The position numbers and the translations under genes were made by a program. The notes beneath the pieces were generated by a model, which did no database searches, had not been told where the DNA came from, and saw nothing but the letters and a program-made list of their open reading frames with translations. Shown here in pieces: positions 12,640 to 20,406 of a stretch of 64,000 nt of DNA (its first letter is position 1; every line of letters begins with the position of its first letter). This DNA comes from Prostheceraeus crozeri (taxonomy: Eukaryota > Platyhelminthes > Polycladida > Euryleptidae). The stretch covers positions 434,001-498,000 of the forward strand of contig CAJQUW010003622.1 in assembly GCA_907163375.1 (NCBI GenBank). The letters run 5' to 3'.

Positions 12640-14396
12640 AGTAGTAAGAAAACGGCGAACACCAGATAGCGCAAGATGGCCGCCATCGCTGAGTCCCCCC
12701 CCCTCTGGTCCGCCAGTGTCGTGATGTGCCGGCGAGGTTCCGCTGCCGTCCCCCCCCCCTCTGGACCGTCAGTGTGTGAGTCTTGGGTGTCTGTGTCCGA
12801 CCGCCTGGTGGACTTGGGCGACCGTCTAGGTTGACGTGGGCGACCGTCTAGGTTGTCTTGGTTAAACTGTGGTATGTTTTGGTGTGTAGTGTCCAAACGC
12901 GGCCTCGGATGTGAAAACGGAGGCCAGATTCGGATTCAGCGTGAAATTCTGCATCTGTATGGTGAATTTGAAAGCAATCGGAGATAAAAATTTTTCGCTG
13001 ACGTCCCCCCCCCTCTGGACAGCTTGCTTCGATCTTGGCTTCTAGTGGACGGATTTTGTCGAGTGAGGTGTCATTTGAAAGCTAAGAGTGAGACAAATTC
13101 ACTGAAACAAACGGCTTGTTCCTATCTGTCTTCGTTTACATGTGAGACGCCATTTAAGATTTTAGGTCGGAGCTCACCTGAAAAAATCCTAAGTGTCAGA
13201 GTGACTTTGTATGGGAAAAATTAAAAATTTTCCAAAGTGTGGAATTTCGACCTGGGACCTTTACCAAAGTTTGTTTCATCAAATTTCGCTGACCCCCCCT
13301 TTGTTCTAACTTTGGTTCTAGTGGACGGATTTTGTTCGTTCGACTTGCATTGGAAAGAGGATGAAACACTGCTCGACCGCATTTTTCGTTGCGAGTCAAT
13401 CGGAGCAGCCGTTCAAAAGTTAGAGCGGTTACAAGATTTTAGGTCGGAGCTCACCTGAAAAAATCCTAAGTGTCAGAGTGACTTTGTATGGGAAAAATTA
13501 AAAATTTTCCAAAGTGTGGAATTTCGACCTGGGACCTTTACCAAAGTTTGTTTCATCAAATTTCGCTGACCCCCCCCCCCTTTGTTCTAACTTTGGTTCT
13601 AGTGGACGGATTTTGTTCGTTCGACTTGCATTGGAAAGAGGATGAAACACTGCTCGACCGCATTTTTCGTTGCGAGTCAATCGGAGCAGCCGTTCAAAAG
13701 TTAGAGCGGTTACAAGATTTTAGGTCGGAGCTCACCTGAAAAAATCCTAAGTGTCAGAGTGACTTTGTATGGGAAAAATTAAAAATTTTCCAAAGTGTGG
13801 AATTTCGACCTGGGACCTTTACCAAAGTTTGTTTCATCAAATTTCGCTGACCCCCCCCCTTTGTTCTAACTTTGGTTCTAGTGGACGGATTTTGTTCGTT
13901 CGACTTGCATTGGAAAGAGGATGAAACACTGCTCGACCGCATTTTTCGTTGCGAGTCAATCGGAGCAGCCGTTCAAAAGTTAGAGCGGTTACAAGATTTT
14001 AGGTCGGAGCTCACCTGAAAAAATCCTAAGTGTCAGAGTGACTTTGTATGGGAAAAATTAAAAATTTTCCAAAGTGTGGAATTTCGACCTGGGACCTTTA
14101 CCAAAGTTTGTTTCATCAAATTTCGCTGACCCCCCCCCTTTGTTCTAACTTTGGTTCTAGTGGACGGATTTTGTTCGTTCGACTTGCATTGGAAAGAGGA
14201 TGAAACACTGCTCGACCGCATTTTTCGTTGCGAGTCAATCGGAGCAGCCGTTCAAAAGTTAGAGCGGTTACAAGATTTTAGGTCGGAGCTCACCTGAAAA
14301 AATCCTAAGTGTCAGAGTGACTTTGTATGGGAAAAATTAAAAATTTTCCAAAGTGTGGAATTTCGACCTGGGACCTTTACCAAAGTTTGTTTCATC
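12640..14396 (+). repeat. left terminal inverted repeat of the Polinton, built of ~279-bp tandem units
   Basis: The outer 0.5 kb carries several C-runs of 7-9 bases followed by CTCTGG. From 13165 a unit of about 279 bp repeats head to tail; the word GGTCGGAGCTCACCTG recurs at 13165, 13442, 13723, 14002 and 14281, and the last copy stops near 14396. Each full unit contains a C-run of variable length (6 to 10) before TTTGTTCTAAC. The units are almost identical. Several short open frames repeat with the unit; I treat them as by-products. Confidence 0.9.
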
Positions 14397-14412
14397 AGCT
14401 TGATGTTATTGT

Positions 14413-14460
14413 CCAATGAGGATCATCATCCAATGAGAATCAAGCATTTCTTTATAAATA
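14413..14460 (+). promoter_or_regulatory. left-end promoter: two CCAAT boxes and a TATA box
   Basis: CCAAT at 14413-14417 and 14430-14434 (17 bp apart), 18 bp, then TATAAATA at 14453-14460. It sits just inside the left terminal repeat and points into the rightward genes. The polymerase promoter near 30259-30305 has the same layout. Confidence 0.7.
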
Positions 14461-14550
14461 GCGAGCCTTCCACAGTGAGAATCATTCCATCGTTGAATCA
14501 CACGAGTGACGGACGCACATTTTCTCTCTCTATTCTATTATGCAACTAAA

Positions 14551-15326
14551 ATGGTAAGTCGCTACTTCCCTCCCTCTCCTCCCTTGAACGTAAACTTAAT
14601 ACAATCTTTTTTCATTTTCAGGCATCTACTCCATCTGCTGCACTAGTAGGACAAAATGACGGTCAAACGTTACAAGGTTCGCTCCGATCAGATCATCTAC
14701 AACTGAGGCCAGTGGAAGAAACAACCAAGGTACATAATCCTACACCGCTACAGCGTAAATTTAAACAAGTCTTGCGTTATGACGATCATAGCGTAGTACT
14801 CCAAACGGGAATGCTCCCTTCCACGGATGTCAAGATAATGCGCAATCAGTATGGGGACTACATACTGATCCCCGTGAGTACGTACATTCGCCGCCAACTC
14901 GATATTATTGAGGAGTACGTGACATTAAATATGGACATTCCTACTCCTCTTGCTCAAGAGTGGAAAGCGAGAGATGACAAGGATACTCCCTATAGAAAGA
15001 TTTGGGATGGTAATCAAATTTGCCTACCGGTATCACATTGGTGTACTTACTATAAGAAGGAGGGAGATCATTCAACAATCATCACATGCGACGAGCTCGG
15101 AGAAGGTACTTGGGATATCCTTTTCAAAGTGAATGGACTATATTATGGTCAGCACAAAGATAATAAAATAGCCTCTCTCTCCATGCATATGGAATCCATC
15201 CTATATATTCCAAAACCAGCCAGCGTAGATGACATAATTGATCAAATCCTCAACAGCAGTGGTACGAAGCGCAAGTCGGAGAAGAATGCTACATCAAAAC
15301 GCAAATCAAAGAAGGAGAATTACTAG
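14551..15326 (+). CDS. Polinton protein, left-most gene, unknown function
   Basis: I do not recognise this protein of roughly 230 residues. The open frame runs from 14622 to 15326. There is no ATG at its upstream edge, but an ATG at 14551-14553 followed directly by a GT-AG intron candidate (14554-14621, GTAAGT to TTTTCAG) would supply one. The middle is rich in Tyr, Trp and Asp. The C-terminus is very basic (KRKSEK and SKRKSKKE), suggesting nuclear localisation or nucleic-acid binding. It lies directly behind the CCAAT-TATA promoter, so it may be expressed early. Function is inference only. Confidence 0.6.
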
Positions 15327-15360
15327 TCCTTTCCTAACTCTACCCTATGACAATTCGCTT

Positions 15361-15486
15361 ATGTGCTTTGAGTGTCATAGACGTGGTCTTATTAGATACA
15401 TTTTACTTCTTCGTTGCCATCATATCATTTGTGTATTTTGTCGTGAAAAGCATCGATGTAATTCTTCATTTTGTAATATGTTATAG
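15361..15486 (+). CDS. Polinton mini-protein with RING-like cysteine pattern
   Basis: A 41-residue frame starting MCFECHRRG. It shows CxxC, then a C-x-H-x2-C-x2-C block (CHHIICVFC) and a final C..C pair, the spacing seen at the heart of RING fingers. It is much shorter than usual RING proteins. A second RING-like protein of the same element lies at 16570-16893, which makes the pattern less likely to be chance. The role could be ubiquitin-ligase-like interference with host proteins; this is inference. Confidence 0.45.
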   Translation: MCFECHRRGLIRYILLLRCHHIICVFCREKHRCNSSFCNML

Positions 15487-15538
15487 AACGCTTCCTTAGA
15501 TGTGTAAATTTCCGTTTTAGGCTTCTATCATCATTTTT

Positions 15539-16069
15539 ATGGATTGTGAGGGTGAACCTGTACAGGAGCTCAGTGCTATTGCTATGAACAATTGGACATA
15601 TCAGATTGTTAGTGTCTATCATCAACATGCCAACTGCGATCCCAATGTTGATCAATGGGCGAGAAAACACATTCATGGACTTAATCTGAAATATTTGCAA
15701 GACTATGGCTTTTCTTGTGAGAGTGCTCTTCTTATTGACTTTAAACGATGGTTAGCTGCTTTCAATGTTATACGCATCTTTTGTAATAATCCTGGTAAGG
15801 AGAGGAAAGTATTTCCCAATCTAATCATTGATGATATTTTGCTCCCGCCTTGGGATAGTAGAGTGAATCAACATTATCATGAAGTCACGAAACGTTTTAA
15901 GGATTTGTGTGTTCCTATTTTGTCTGTTCGTTGTAGTAGCTACGTTCATAACCAATGCTTCTTTCCTCCTTACCTCAACACTGCCAAAGTCCTGTATGGT
16001 TATCATTGCTCGCTGTATGATAGTTATCAGCTGTATCTATTTTATCTCTTTCAAACCATTGATTTATAA
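15539..16069 (+). CDS. Polinton protein, possible DEDDh-type exonuclease
   Basis: 176 residues, ATG at 15539. It opens MDCEGE, an Asp-x-Glu pattern like the first exonuclease motif of the DEDDh fold, followed by ELSAIAM as expected for the first strands. Near the C-terminus (about residues 160-165) is HCSLYD, matching the H-x4-D third motif. The middle motif is less clear; the Asp/Asn-rich stretch around residues 75-110 could supply it. The gene stands between the left-most gene and the block of small genes. An exonuclease separate from the polymerase's own proofreading domain would be unusual here. The motif reading is by eye. Confidence 0.4.
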   Translation: MDCEGEPVQELSAIAMNNWTYQIVSVYHQHANCDPNVDQWARKHIHGLNLKYLQDYGFSCESALLIDFKRWLAAFNVIRIFCNNPGKERKVFPNLIIDDILLPPWDSRVNQHYHEVTKRFKDLCVPILSVRCSSYVHNQCFFPPYLNTAKVLYGYHCSLYDSYQLYLFYLFQTIDL

Positions 16070-16156
16070 TGCATGCTTGTTACCGTTATTCAATAAATGT
16101 TACTATGAGAAGAGTTGTTGTTTTCATGCAATGGATGGGTTAGATAAAGGGCGATC

Positions 16157-16567
16157 ATGTCTTTCTCAAACGACTGCGGAACATTACGTTTTCATAGGCA
16201 AAGTTTAAAAGGAGCTGTTCAAGATTATGTGATAAATTTTCATAAAGATGAGACTGACATCGAAGCAGTGCTCGATGATGCTAGCACTCTATTTCTAGAG
16301 TTAATGAATACATTCTCTGATAGCATTGTCATGGCGCGATTAGTTGCGAAAATTAAGTTTAGTCATTTTGGAAAGGAAGAGGTGGAAACTCGCTCTTTCC
16401 ATTTTACTTCTTATTCAATGGAAGTGGTAGATCACCCCGAAGAATTTTTTAAAAGACATATGATAAAAATTGCTGAACGTCTTAACGCATTTAACCATCA
16501 TGGTAGCAGTCTAGTGATTGAAGCGATTTCAGATATTCACATTCAACTTTCCATAAAGAAAAATTGA
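16157..16567 (+). CDS. Polinton protein related to the N-terminal domain of the element's polymerase
   Basis: 136 residues, ATG at 16157. The pattern 'MARLVAKIKF ... ETRSFHF ... F..HMIKIAERLNAFNHHGSSLVIEAI..IHI' parallels the polymerase N-terminal region of the same element (MKALIYLKIKYVKI ... RLEFHIPS ... INFHIQGLKLNIDKFNERDSGLIFDGI), with similar order and spacing. I therefore read it as a stand-alone copy of the domain found before family B polymerases in many animal elements. Function is unknown; a partner or regulator of the polymerase is possible. It ends three bases before the next gene. Confidence 0.5.
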   Translation: MSFSNDCGTLRFHRQSLKGAVQDYVINFHKDETDIEAVLDDASTLFLELMNTFSDSIVMARLVAKIKFSHFGKEEVETRSFHFTSYSMEVVDHPEEFFKRHMIKIAERLNAFNHHGSSLVIEAISDIHIQLSIKKN

Positions 16568-16569
16568 AA

Positions 16570-16893
16570 ATGCAGTGGTACTTGATTGTAGCACAACTGG
16601 TTTTCGAGCTATGTCTGCTCACTCTCGAAGTATATTCCTTCTGTACATGCGTCTATTATTTAGAAAAGGCTAGCAAATTCATATCTTCAAAAAGACTTGC
16701 TATAGACATCAGTAACGGTGAAACTATGTGTTGCGATGTATGTAAACGAAAGGATGGAAATGAAAAGCGCATCTTCAAGAGATGTAAGCATGCTTTTTGT
16801 CAACGCTGTTTCATACGTAATTGCATTCAACTTTGCCAATGTAACCACTGTGATATTGCTCATTTCGAGTGTCACTTATGCCGCAATAGTTAG
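16570..16893 (+). CDS. Polinton RING-like protein with N-terminal membrane segment
   Basis: About 107 residues from the ATG at 16570. Residues 3-30 are hydrophobic (YLIVAQLVFELCLLTLEVY), a likely membrane anchor or signal. The C-terminal half has CDVC, then CKHAFCQRC (C-x-H-x2-C-x2-C), then further C/H pairs ending CHLC, as in RING-HC fingers. A membrane-bound ubiquitin-ligase-like role is the natural guess, as in several large DNA viruses; not shown. It follows the previous gene with almost no gap. Confidence 0.55.
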   Translation: MQWYLIVAQLVFELCLLTLEVYSFCTCVYYLEKASKFISSKRLAIDISNGETMCCDVCKRKDGNEKRIFKRCKHAFCQRCFIRNCIQLCQCNHCDIAHFECHLCRNS

Positions 16894-16898
16894 TACCT

Positions 16899-16906
16899 AT
16901 GCAAAT
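16899..16906 (+). promoter_or_regulatory. ATGCAAAT motif before the basic protein gene
   Basis: Octamer-like ATGCAAAT in the intergenic gap, 46 bp before the ATG at 16945. It is one of six such sites that sit just before genes in the capsid-side block of this element. Confidence 0.4.
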
Positions 16907-16944
16907 GTGGTAAAGATAGGTTTTAGCAAAGACTAACACGGAAA

Positions 16945-17301
16945 ATGGCGAAACGTAAAATGACGAAACGTAAAAGTCAAAAGTTTTCTTCAGCCATTCA
17001 AGCTCTCCGACGAATGAAAGCAAATCAGCGATACAATGCTATACGACATGCTAACGATAAATTCATTTGTGAAATTATTTCTCATGTGAGAAAGTTGAGG
17101 ACGAAGAAATTAGCACCAAAACAACGAAAGTTACTTAAGCGATATGCTACGAAATTGCGTTTCATCTCCAATCCTAAAGTCGCCCTTCAAAGAAAGAGGA
17201 AAACTCTAACACAAAAGGGCGGTTTCCTTTCAGCAATACTTCCAATGATAGCTCCTGCCGTGGGCAACCTATTGGGAAATATCTTTGGCTCTAAGCGTTA
17301 A
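16945..17301 (+). CDS. Polinton basic core-like protein with hydrophobic C-terminus
   Basis: 118 residues. The N-terminal 90 residues are highly Lys/Arg-rich, typical of a DNA-binding core protein. The C-terminus switches to KGGFLSAILPMIAPAVGNLL, a Gly-Gly followed by a hydrophobic helix. Adenovirus proteins X and VI combine a basic or amphipathic segment with Gly-Gly sites cut by the viral protease, and this element has such a protease. A packaged core or membrane-active minor protein is a reasonable inference. Confidence 0.55.
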   Translation: MAKRKMTKRKSQKFSSAIQALRRMKANQRYNAIRHANDKFICEIISHVRKLRTKKLAPKQRKLLKRYATKLRFISNPKVALQRKRKTLTQKGGFLSAILPMIAPAVGNLLGNIFGSKR

Positions 17302-17303
17302 TT

Positions 17304-17311
17304 ATGCAAAT
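17304..17311 (+). promoter_or_regulatory. ATGCAAAT motif before the packaging ATPase
   Basis: ATGCAAAT, 29 bp before the ATG at 17333, in the 31-bp gap between two genes. Confidence 0.4.
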
Positions 17312-17332
17312 GTTGAGTCTCAAAGTAATAAA

Positions 17333-17950
17333 ATGGATTTCAGACTTCAATGCGATAAAGTTCTGACTGTATCAGGTCCATCTCATGCAGGTAAAACTGT
17401 TTTCACGCTGAATTTATTGGATAAAAGAAGGGAGTTGTTTAGGGAACCTATCAATCGAGTGATTTGGTGTTATGGTATTTATCAACCGTCGCTGTTTCAG
17501 GAATTGCAAAGTCGCAACTTTATTCGACATGAAGGAATTATTGCAGTGGATAAACTTCAGTCTAATGATGTTGTTGTATTGGATGATTTATTAAAAGAAA
17601 GTAAGAATTCAAAAGATGTTACAGATATGTTCACTCGCGCAGCACATCATAAAAGGTGCTTTATCATCTATATCACACAAAATTTGTTTCCTGATGGAAA
17701 AGAAGCTCGTACACGAAACCTGAATACACACTATTATGCTATTTTCAAGAATCCGCGAGATAAAAGTCAATTTGAAATTTTAGCGCGACAAGTTGCACCA
17801 AGAGGATCAAAAGCCTTAATTGAAATTTTTCAAGCAGCTACTGAAAAACCATACGGTTACTTATTCATTGACTTTACGCAAGAGTGTCCGGAAGAATTTA
17901 GATTTCGAAGTGATATTTTGAAAACTCCCATGATTATCTACAAACTATGA
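17333..17950 (+). CDS. Polinton packaging ATPase (FtsK/HerA type)
   Basis: 205 residues from ATG 17333. The Walker A loop GPSHAGKT is at residues 15-22, close to the N-terminus as in the A32/adenovirus IVa2-like packaging ATPases. Walker B (VVVLDD) is at residues 80-85, and a polar TQN sensor-like motif follows around residue 125. The length of about 200 residues is usual for Polinton ATPases. Its role would be to drive DNA into capsids. It overlaps the next gene by 4 bp (ATGA), consistent with compact packing. Confidence 0.85.
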   Translation: MDFRLQCDKVLTVSGPSHAGKTVFTLNLLDKRRELFREPINRVIWCYGIYQPSLFQELQSRNFIRHEGIIAVDKLQSNDVVVLDDLLKESKNSKDVTDMFTRAAHHKRCFIIYITQNLFPDGKEARTRNLNTHYYAIFKNPRDKSQFEILARQVAPRGSKALIEIFQAATEKPYGYLFIDFTQECPEEFRFRSDILKTPMIIYKL

Positions 17951-18639
17951 GTTCTTATTCTCGCATGATTGTTATTCCTCAGGATGAATATGTACAATTG
18001 ACTGCCATGCAGCAAGTAAAGCAACCTCTTGCAAATCAAATGTATAGGAAAGAAATAGATTATCAGCAAAATGTTCACATCAAAGATCCACATCGTGCTG
18101 TATTATTACAATCGGAAACTGTTGAGCAATTGAAAAACTTGAAGAATAAGATGCGTGACTCTGTATCGACTGCTACACCTTTAGCATCTCGCGCACATGC
18201 CATATCTCTTTTCAACAGTATTGAACCCCATCTCAATGTAAATGATAGAGGAGAAATCATTACAGATGAAAATAAAGTGATTGATGCTTCACGTTATGAA
18301 GACTTGATTCAGTATGCGACACGTAGAAAGCGCCGTCAGGGCTATGTTCCACCTGGTTGGTCATACTTTCTTAAACTATTGAAAAAGCATAATGTGCCAA
18401 AATTTGCTTTAAATAATGAGACATTGAAAGAACTTGATTCAACAGTGGCTACTACTCCAATGCTTCAGGCGATGAAAATGCCAACAAATTGGTTTAAGAC
18501 GTCACCTGCTACATCCCCTCCCACACTCACTAAGCAAACAAGAGGAAGAACTCGACGTAGATCTACATCGCCACTAAAACTGGTAAAAGGAAAACGTAAA
18601 ACAGCTCCTCCTAGGAAATACATGTTCTCAGACTATTAA
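17947..18639 (+). CDS. Polinton conserved protein of unknown function, basic C-terminus
   Basis: 230 residues, overlapping the ATPase stop. The N-terminal region is helical and charged (PQDEYVQLTAM). A central part contains YVPPGWSYFLKLLKK. The last 50 residues are rich in Arg, Lys, Ser and Thr with SP and TP steps (TRGRTRRRSTSPLKLVKGKR), suggesting a disordered DNA-binding tail. No known domain is visible. Its place between ATPase and integrase suggests a structural or packaging role. Confidence 0.55.
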   Translation: MSSYSRMIVIPQDEYVQLTAMQQVKQPLANQMYRKEIDYQQNVHIKDPHRAVLLQSETVEQLKNLKNKMRDSVSTATPLASRAHAISLFNSIEPHLNVNDRGEIITDENKVIDASRYEDLIQYATRRKRRQGYVPPGWSYFLKLLKKHNVPKFALNNETLKELDSTVATTPMLQAMKMPTNWFKTSPATSPPTLTKQTRGRTRRRSTSPLKLVKGKRKTAPPRKYMFSDY

Positions 18640-18640
18640 T

Positions 18641-18856
18641 ATGAAGCAGATGTGTTGCTTGCCATGTAATGAGCCGCCAGAGGTGAATGTCGTTGTCACT
18701 TGCACTTGCTGCGCCAGCTCTCATAATGAAACCCCTAAGCAATGTGAACACGATCGCAAAACCGCTAAAGCTAAATGCTGCAGTTGTTGTAAATGTAGAA
18801 AGGCAAGAAAGAAAAAAGATGAGAAGGAGGAAAAAGAGTCAGCCGTCATCGACTGA
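18641..18856 (+). CDS. Polinton cysteine-rich mini-protein
   Basis: 71 residues with 16 cysteines, in pairs (CC, CTC, CSCCKC), followed by a highly charged Lys/Glu tail. The frame lies in the gap before the integrase domain and overlaps the nominal integrase N-terminus in another frame. The density of cysteines suggests a metal-binding protein. If it is real, the integrase probably starts downstream, at an internal Met such as MKPLSN or MRRRKK. Confidence 0.4.
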   Translation: MKQMCCLPCNEPPEVNVVVTCTCCASSHNETPKQCEHDRKTAKAKCCSCCKCRKARKKKDEKEEKESAVID

Positions 18857-19907
18857 ACGTTTGAAGTCAATCTATTATGATGTAAAACATCCGGCAGGAT
18901 TTGCATCTATCAAGAAATTATCAAAAGCGAGTGGTCTTCCACAATCACAAGTGAAACGATGGTTAAAGGGTCAGGCTACCTATACACTCCACAAACAAGC
19001 GAAAAAGAAGTACCGCACCCGCCATTATATTGTTCATGACATCGATGAACAGTGGCAAGCAGATTTGTGCGATGTTGCCTCCATTTCAAAACATAACTCG
19101 GGCAATAATTTTATTTTAACCGTCATTGATATTTTCTCGCGTTATGCGTGGGCTCAACCTTTAAAAACTAAAGAAGGGAAAGGAGTAGCAAAAGCATTCC
19201 AAACAATTTTTCGAGAAGGTCGCATTCCAAAAAGAATTCAGAGTGATCAAGGAAAAGAGTTTGAAAATCAGCATGTGACAAGATTACTTGAGAGGCATGA
19301 CATTGAGTTGTTTAGTGTAAAGAGCGCTTATAAAGCTGCACTCGTTGAACGTTTTAATCGCACATTAAAAAATCGCTTGTGGCGACATTTTACTGCCAAC
19401 TTGACACAAAATTGGACAAAGGTTCTACAAGATACACTCCATGCCTACAATCACTCTATCCATCGTTCTATTGGACTCAGACCAGTAGATGTAAATGCTG
19501 ACAATGTAGATAAAGTGCGCGAATCATTCCAACGTAAACGCACTCATGTGAAAAGTGATGTGAAAATTGGCGATAAAGTTCGTATCTCAAAAGTGAAAAG
19601 TGTTTTTGCTAAAGGGTACCTTCCGAATTGGACAGAGGAGGTATTTACAGTATCAAGGATTAATCAAAAAGACTCTCCGACCACCTACAAGTTGAAAGAT
19701 TACGATAATGAAGAAATTGAGGGTAGCTTTTACCGCGATGAGATTGAGGTAGTCACTGAAAGTGAAACATATTTGGTAGAGAAAATCATTCGATGTAAAA
19801 AACGGCAAGGTGAAGAATGGTGTCTTGTTAAATGGACTGGTTATCCTTCAAGTATGAACTCTTGGATGCGTCGTGCCGACATCTTTCATCTAAGTGATCG
19901 ACAGTGA
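18687..19907 (+). CDS. Polinton integrase (retroviral-type DDE) with C-terminal chromodomain
   Basis: Up to 406 residues. The DDE core is visible: Asp in ADLCDV (about residue 129), Asp in SDQGKEF (about 187) and Glu in LVERFNR (about 221), giving the DD35E spacing. After the core is a small barrel-like region (VKIGDKVRIS), then a chromodomain at about 361-402 (YLVEKIIRCK ... LVKWTGYPSSMNSWM), which can steer insertion to marked chromatin. This is the enzyme that inserts the element and makes the 6-bp duplication. The N-terminal 35 residues are atypical, so the start is uncertain. Confidence 0.92.
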   Translation: MSLSLALAAPALIMKPLSNVNTIAKPLKLNAAVVVNVERQERKKMRRRKKSQPSSTERLKSIYYDVKHPAGFASIKKLSKASGLPQSQVKRWLKGQATYTLHKQAKKKYRTRHYIVHDIDEQWQADLCDVASISKHNSGNNFILTVIDIFSRYAWAQPLKTKEGKGVAKAFQTIFREGRIPKRIQSDQGKEFENQHVTRLLERHDIELFSVKSAYKAALVERFNRTLKNRLWRHFTANLTQNWTKVLQDTLHAYNHSIHRSIGLRPVDVNADNVDKVRESFQRKRTHVKSDVKIGDKVRISKVKSVFAKGYLPNWTEEVFTVSRINQKDSPTTYKLKDYDNEEIEGSFYRDEIEVVTESETYLVEKIIRCKKRQGEEWCLVKWTGYPSSMNSWMRRADIFHLSDRQ

Positions 19908-19910
19908 TTC

Positions 19911-19918
19911 ATGCAAAG
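19911..19918 (+). promoter_or_regulatory. ATGCAAAG motif before the second core-like gene
   Basis: ATGCAAAG, 38 bp before the ATG at 19949, directly behind the integrase stop. Confidence 0.4.
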
Positions 19919-19948
19919 TTGTAACTAACAATGTTTAGGGTTTGAGCT

Positions 19949-20404
19949 ATGAATCCAACTGCCTCATTTTATTCACGACCCTCCTATGTAAGTGGCGGAG
20001 GACAAATTTACATCGGTGCTCGCCGCCAACGTGGAGGTAGCATACTTGGTGCACTGAAATCTGTTGTAGCACCTCTCATATCCAATGTCGGTAGATCTTT
20101 AAAACGAAATGTTTTAAGTAATGCCGTTGGCTTTGCTGGTGATGTTGCTAGTGATCTTTCCAGAGGTAGAAGTTTTAAGAGCAGTTTGTTGAATCGTGGG
20201 AAGGAACGCGGTTTAAAAACATTGAAGCAGACCATTGCTGGTGTTACTCAAGGAAAGAAATCACCTAAACGAATGAATAAAGGAAGGAGGAAACATCGCG
20301 GAGCTGGTAAGGTGCGATCTTCAGTCAAAAGGCATTCACGCAAACGTCGCAGAGGCTCTAATCATTCATCAGGCGCTAAACGACGACGCTGCTATAACTT
20401 CTAA
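19949..20404 (+). CDS. Polinton minor capsid/core-like protein (adenovirus pX/pVI-like)
   Basis: 151 residues. It contains YIGARRQRGGSILGALKSVV near residue 25: a Gly-Gly step followed by an amphipathic helix, then NAVGFAGDVASDLSRGRSFK and a KERGLKTLKQTI helix. The C-terminal third is almost pure Lys/Arg/Ser/Gly. This layout is common in animal Polintons and recalls adenovirus pVI and pX, which are matured by the viral protease at Gly-Gly sites. It lies immediately before the capsid candidate (2-bp gap), as expected for a virion gene cluster. Confidence 0.6.
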   Translation: MNPTASFYSRPSYVSGGGQIYIGARRQRGGSILGALKSVVAPLISNVGRSLKRNVLSNAVGFAGDVASDLSRGRSFKSSLLNRGKERGLKTLKQTIAGVTQGKKSPKRMNKGRRKHRGAGKVRSSVKRHSRKRRRGSNHSSGAKRRRCYNF

Positions 20405-20406
20405 TC

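Noticed and set aside
13024-14221. Several 60-83-residue frames recurring on both strands in the left terminal repeat, and again at 34722-36170
   Set aside because: They repeat only because the ~279-bp unit repeats, occur on both strands, and show no domain. They shadow the terminal repeat.
13165-14396. Regular direct repeats that might suggest a CRISPR-like array
   Set aside because: Units are ~279 bp, almost wholly identical and without unique spacers, in an animal transposon end.
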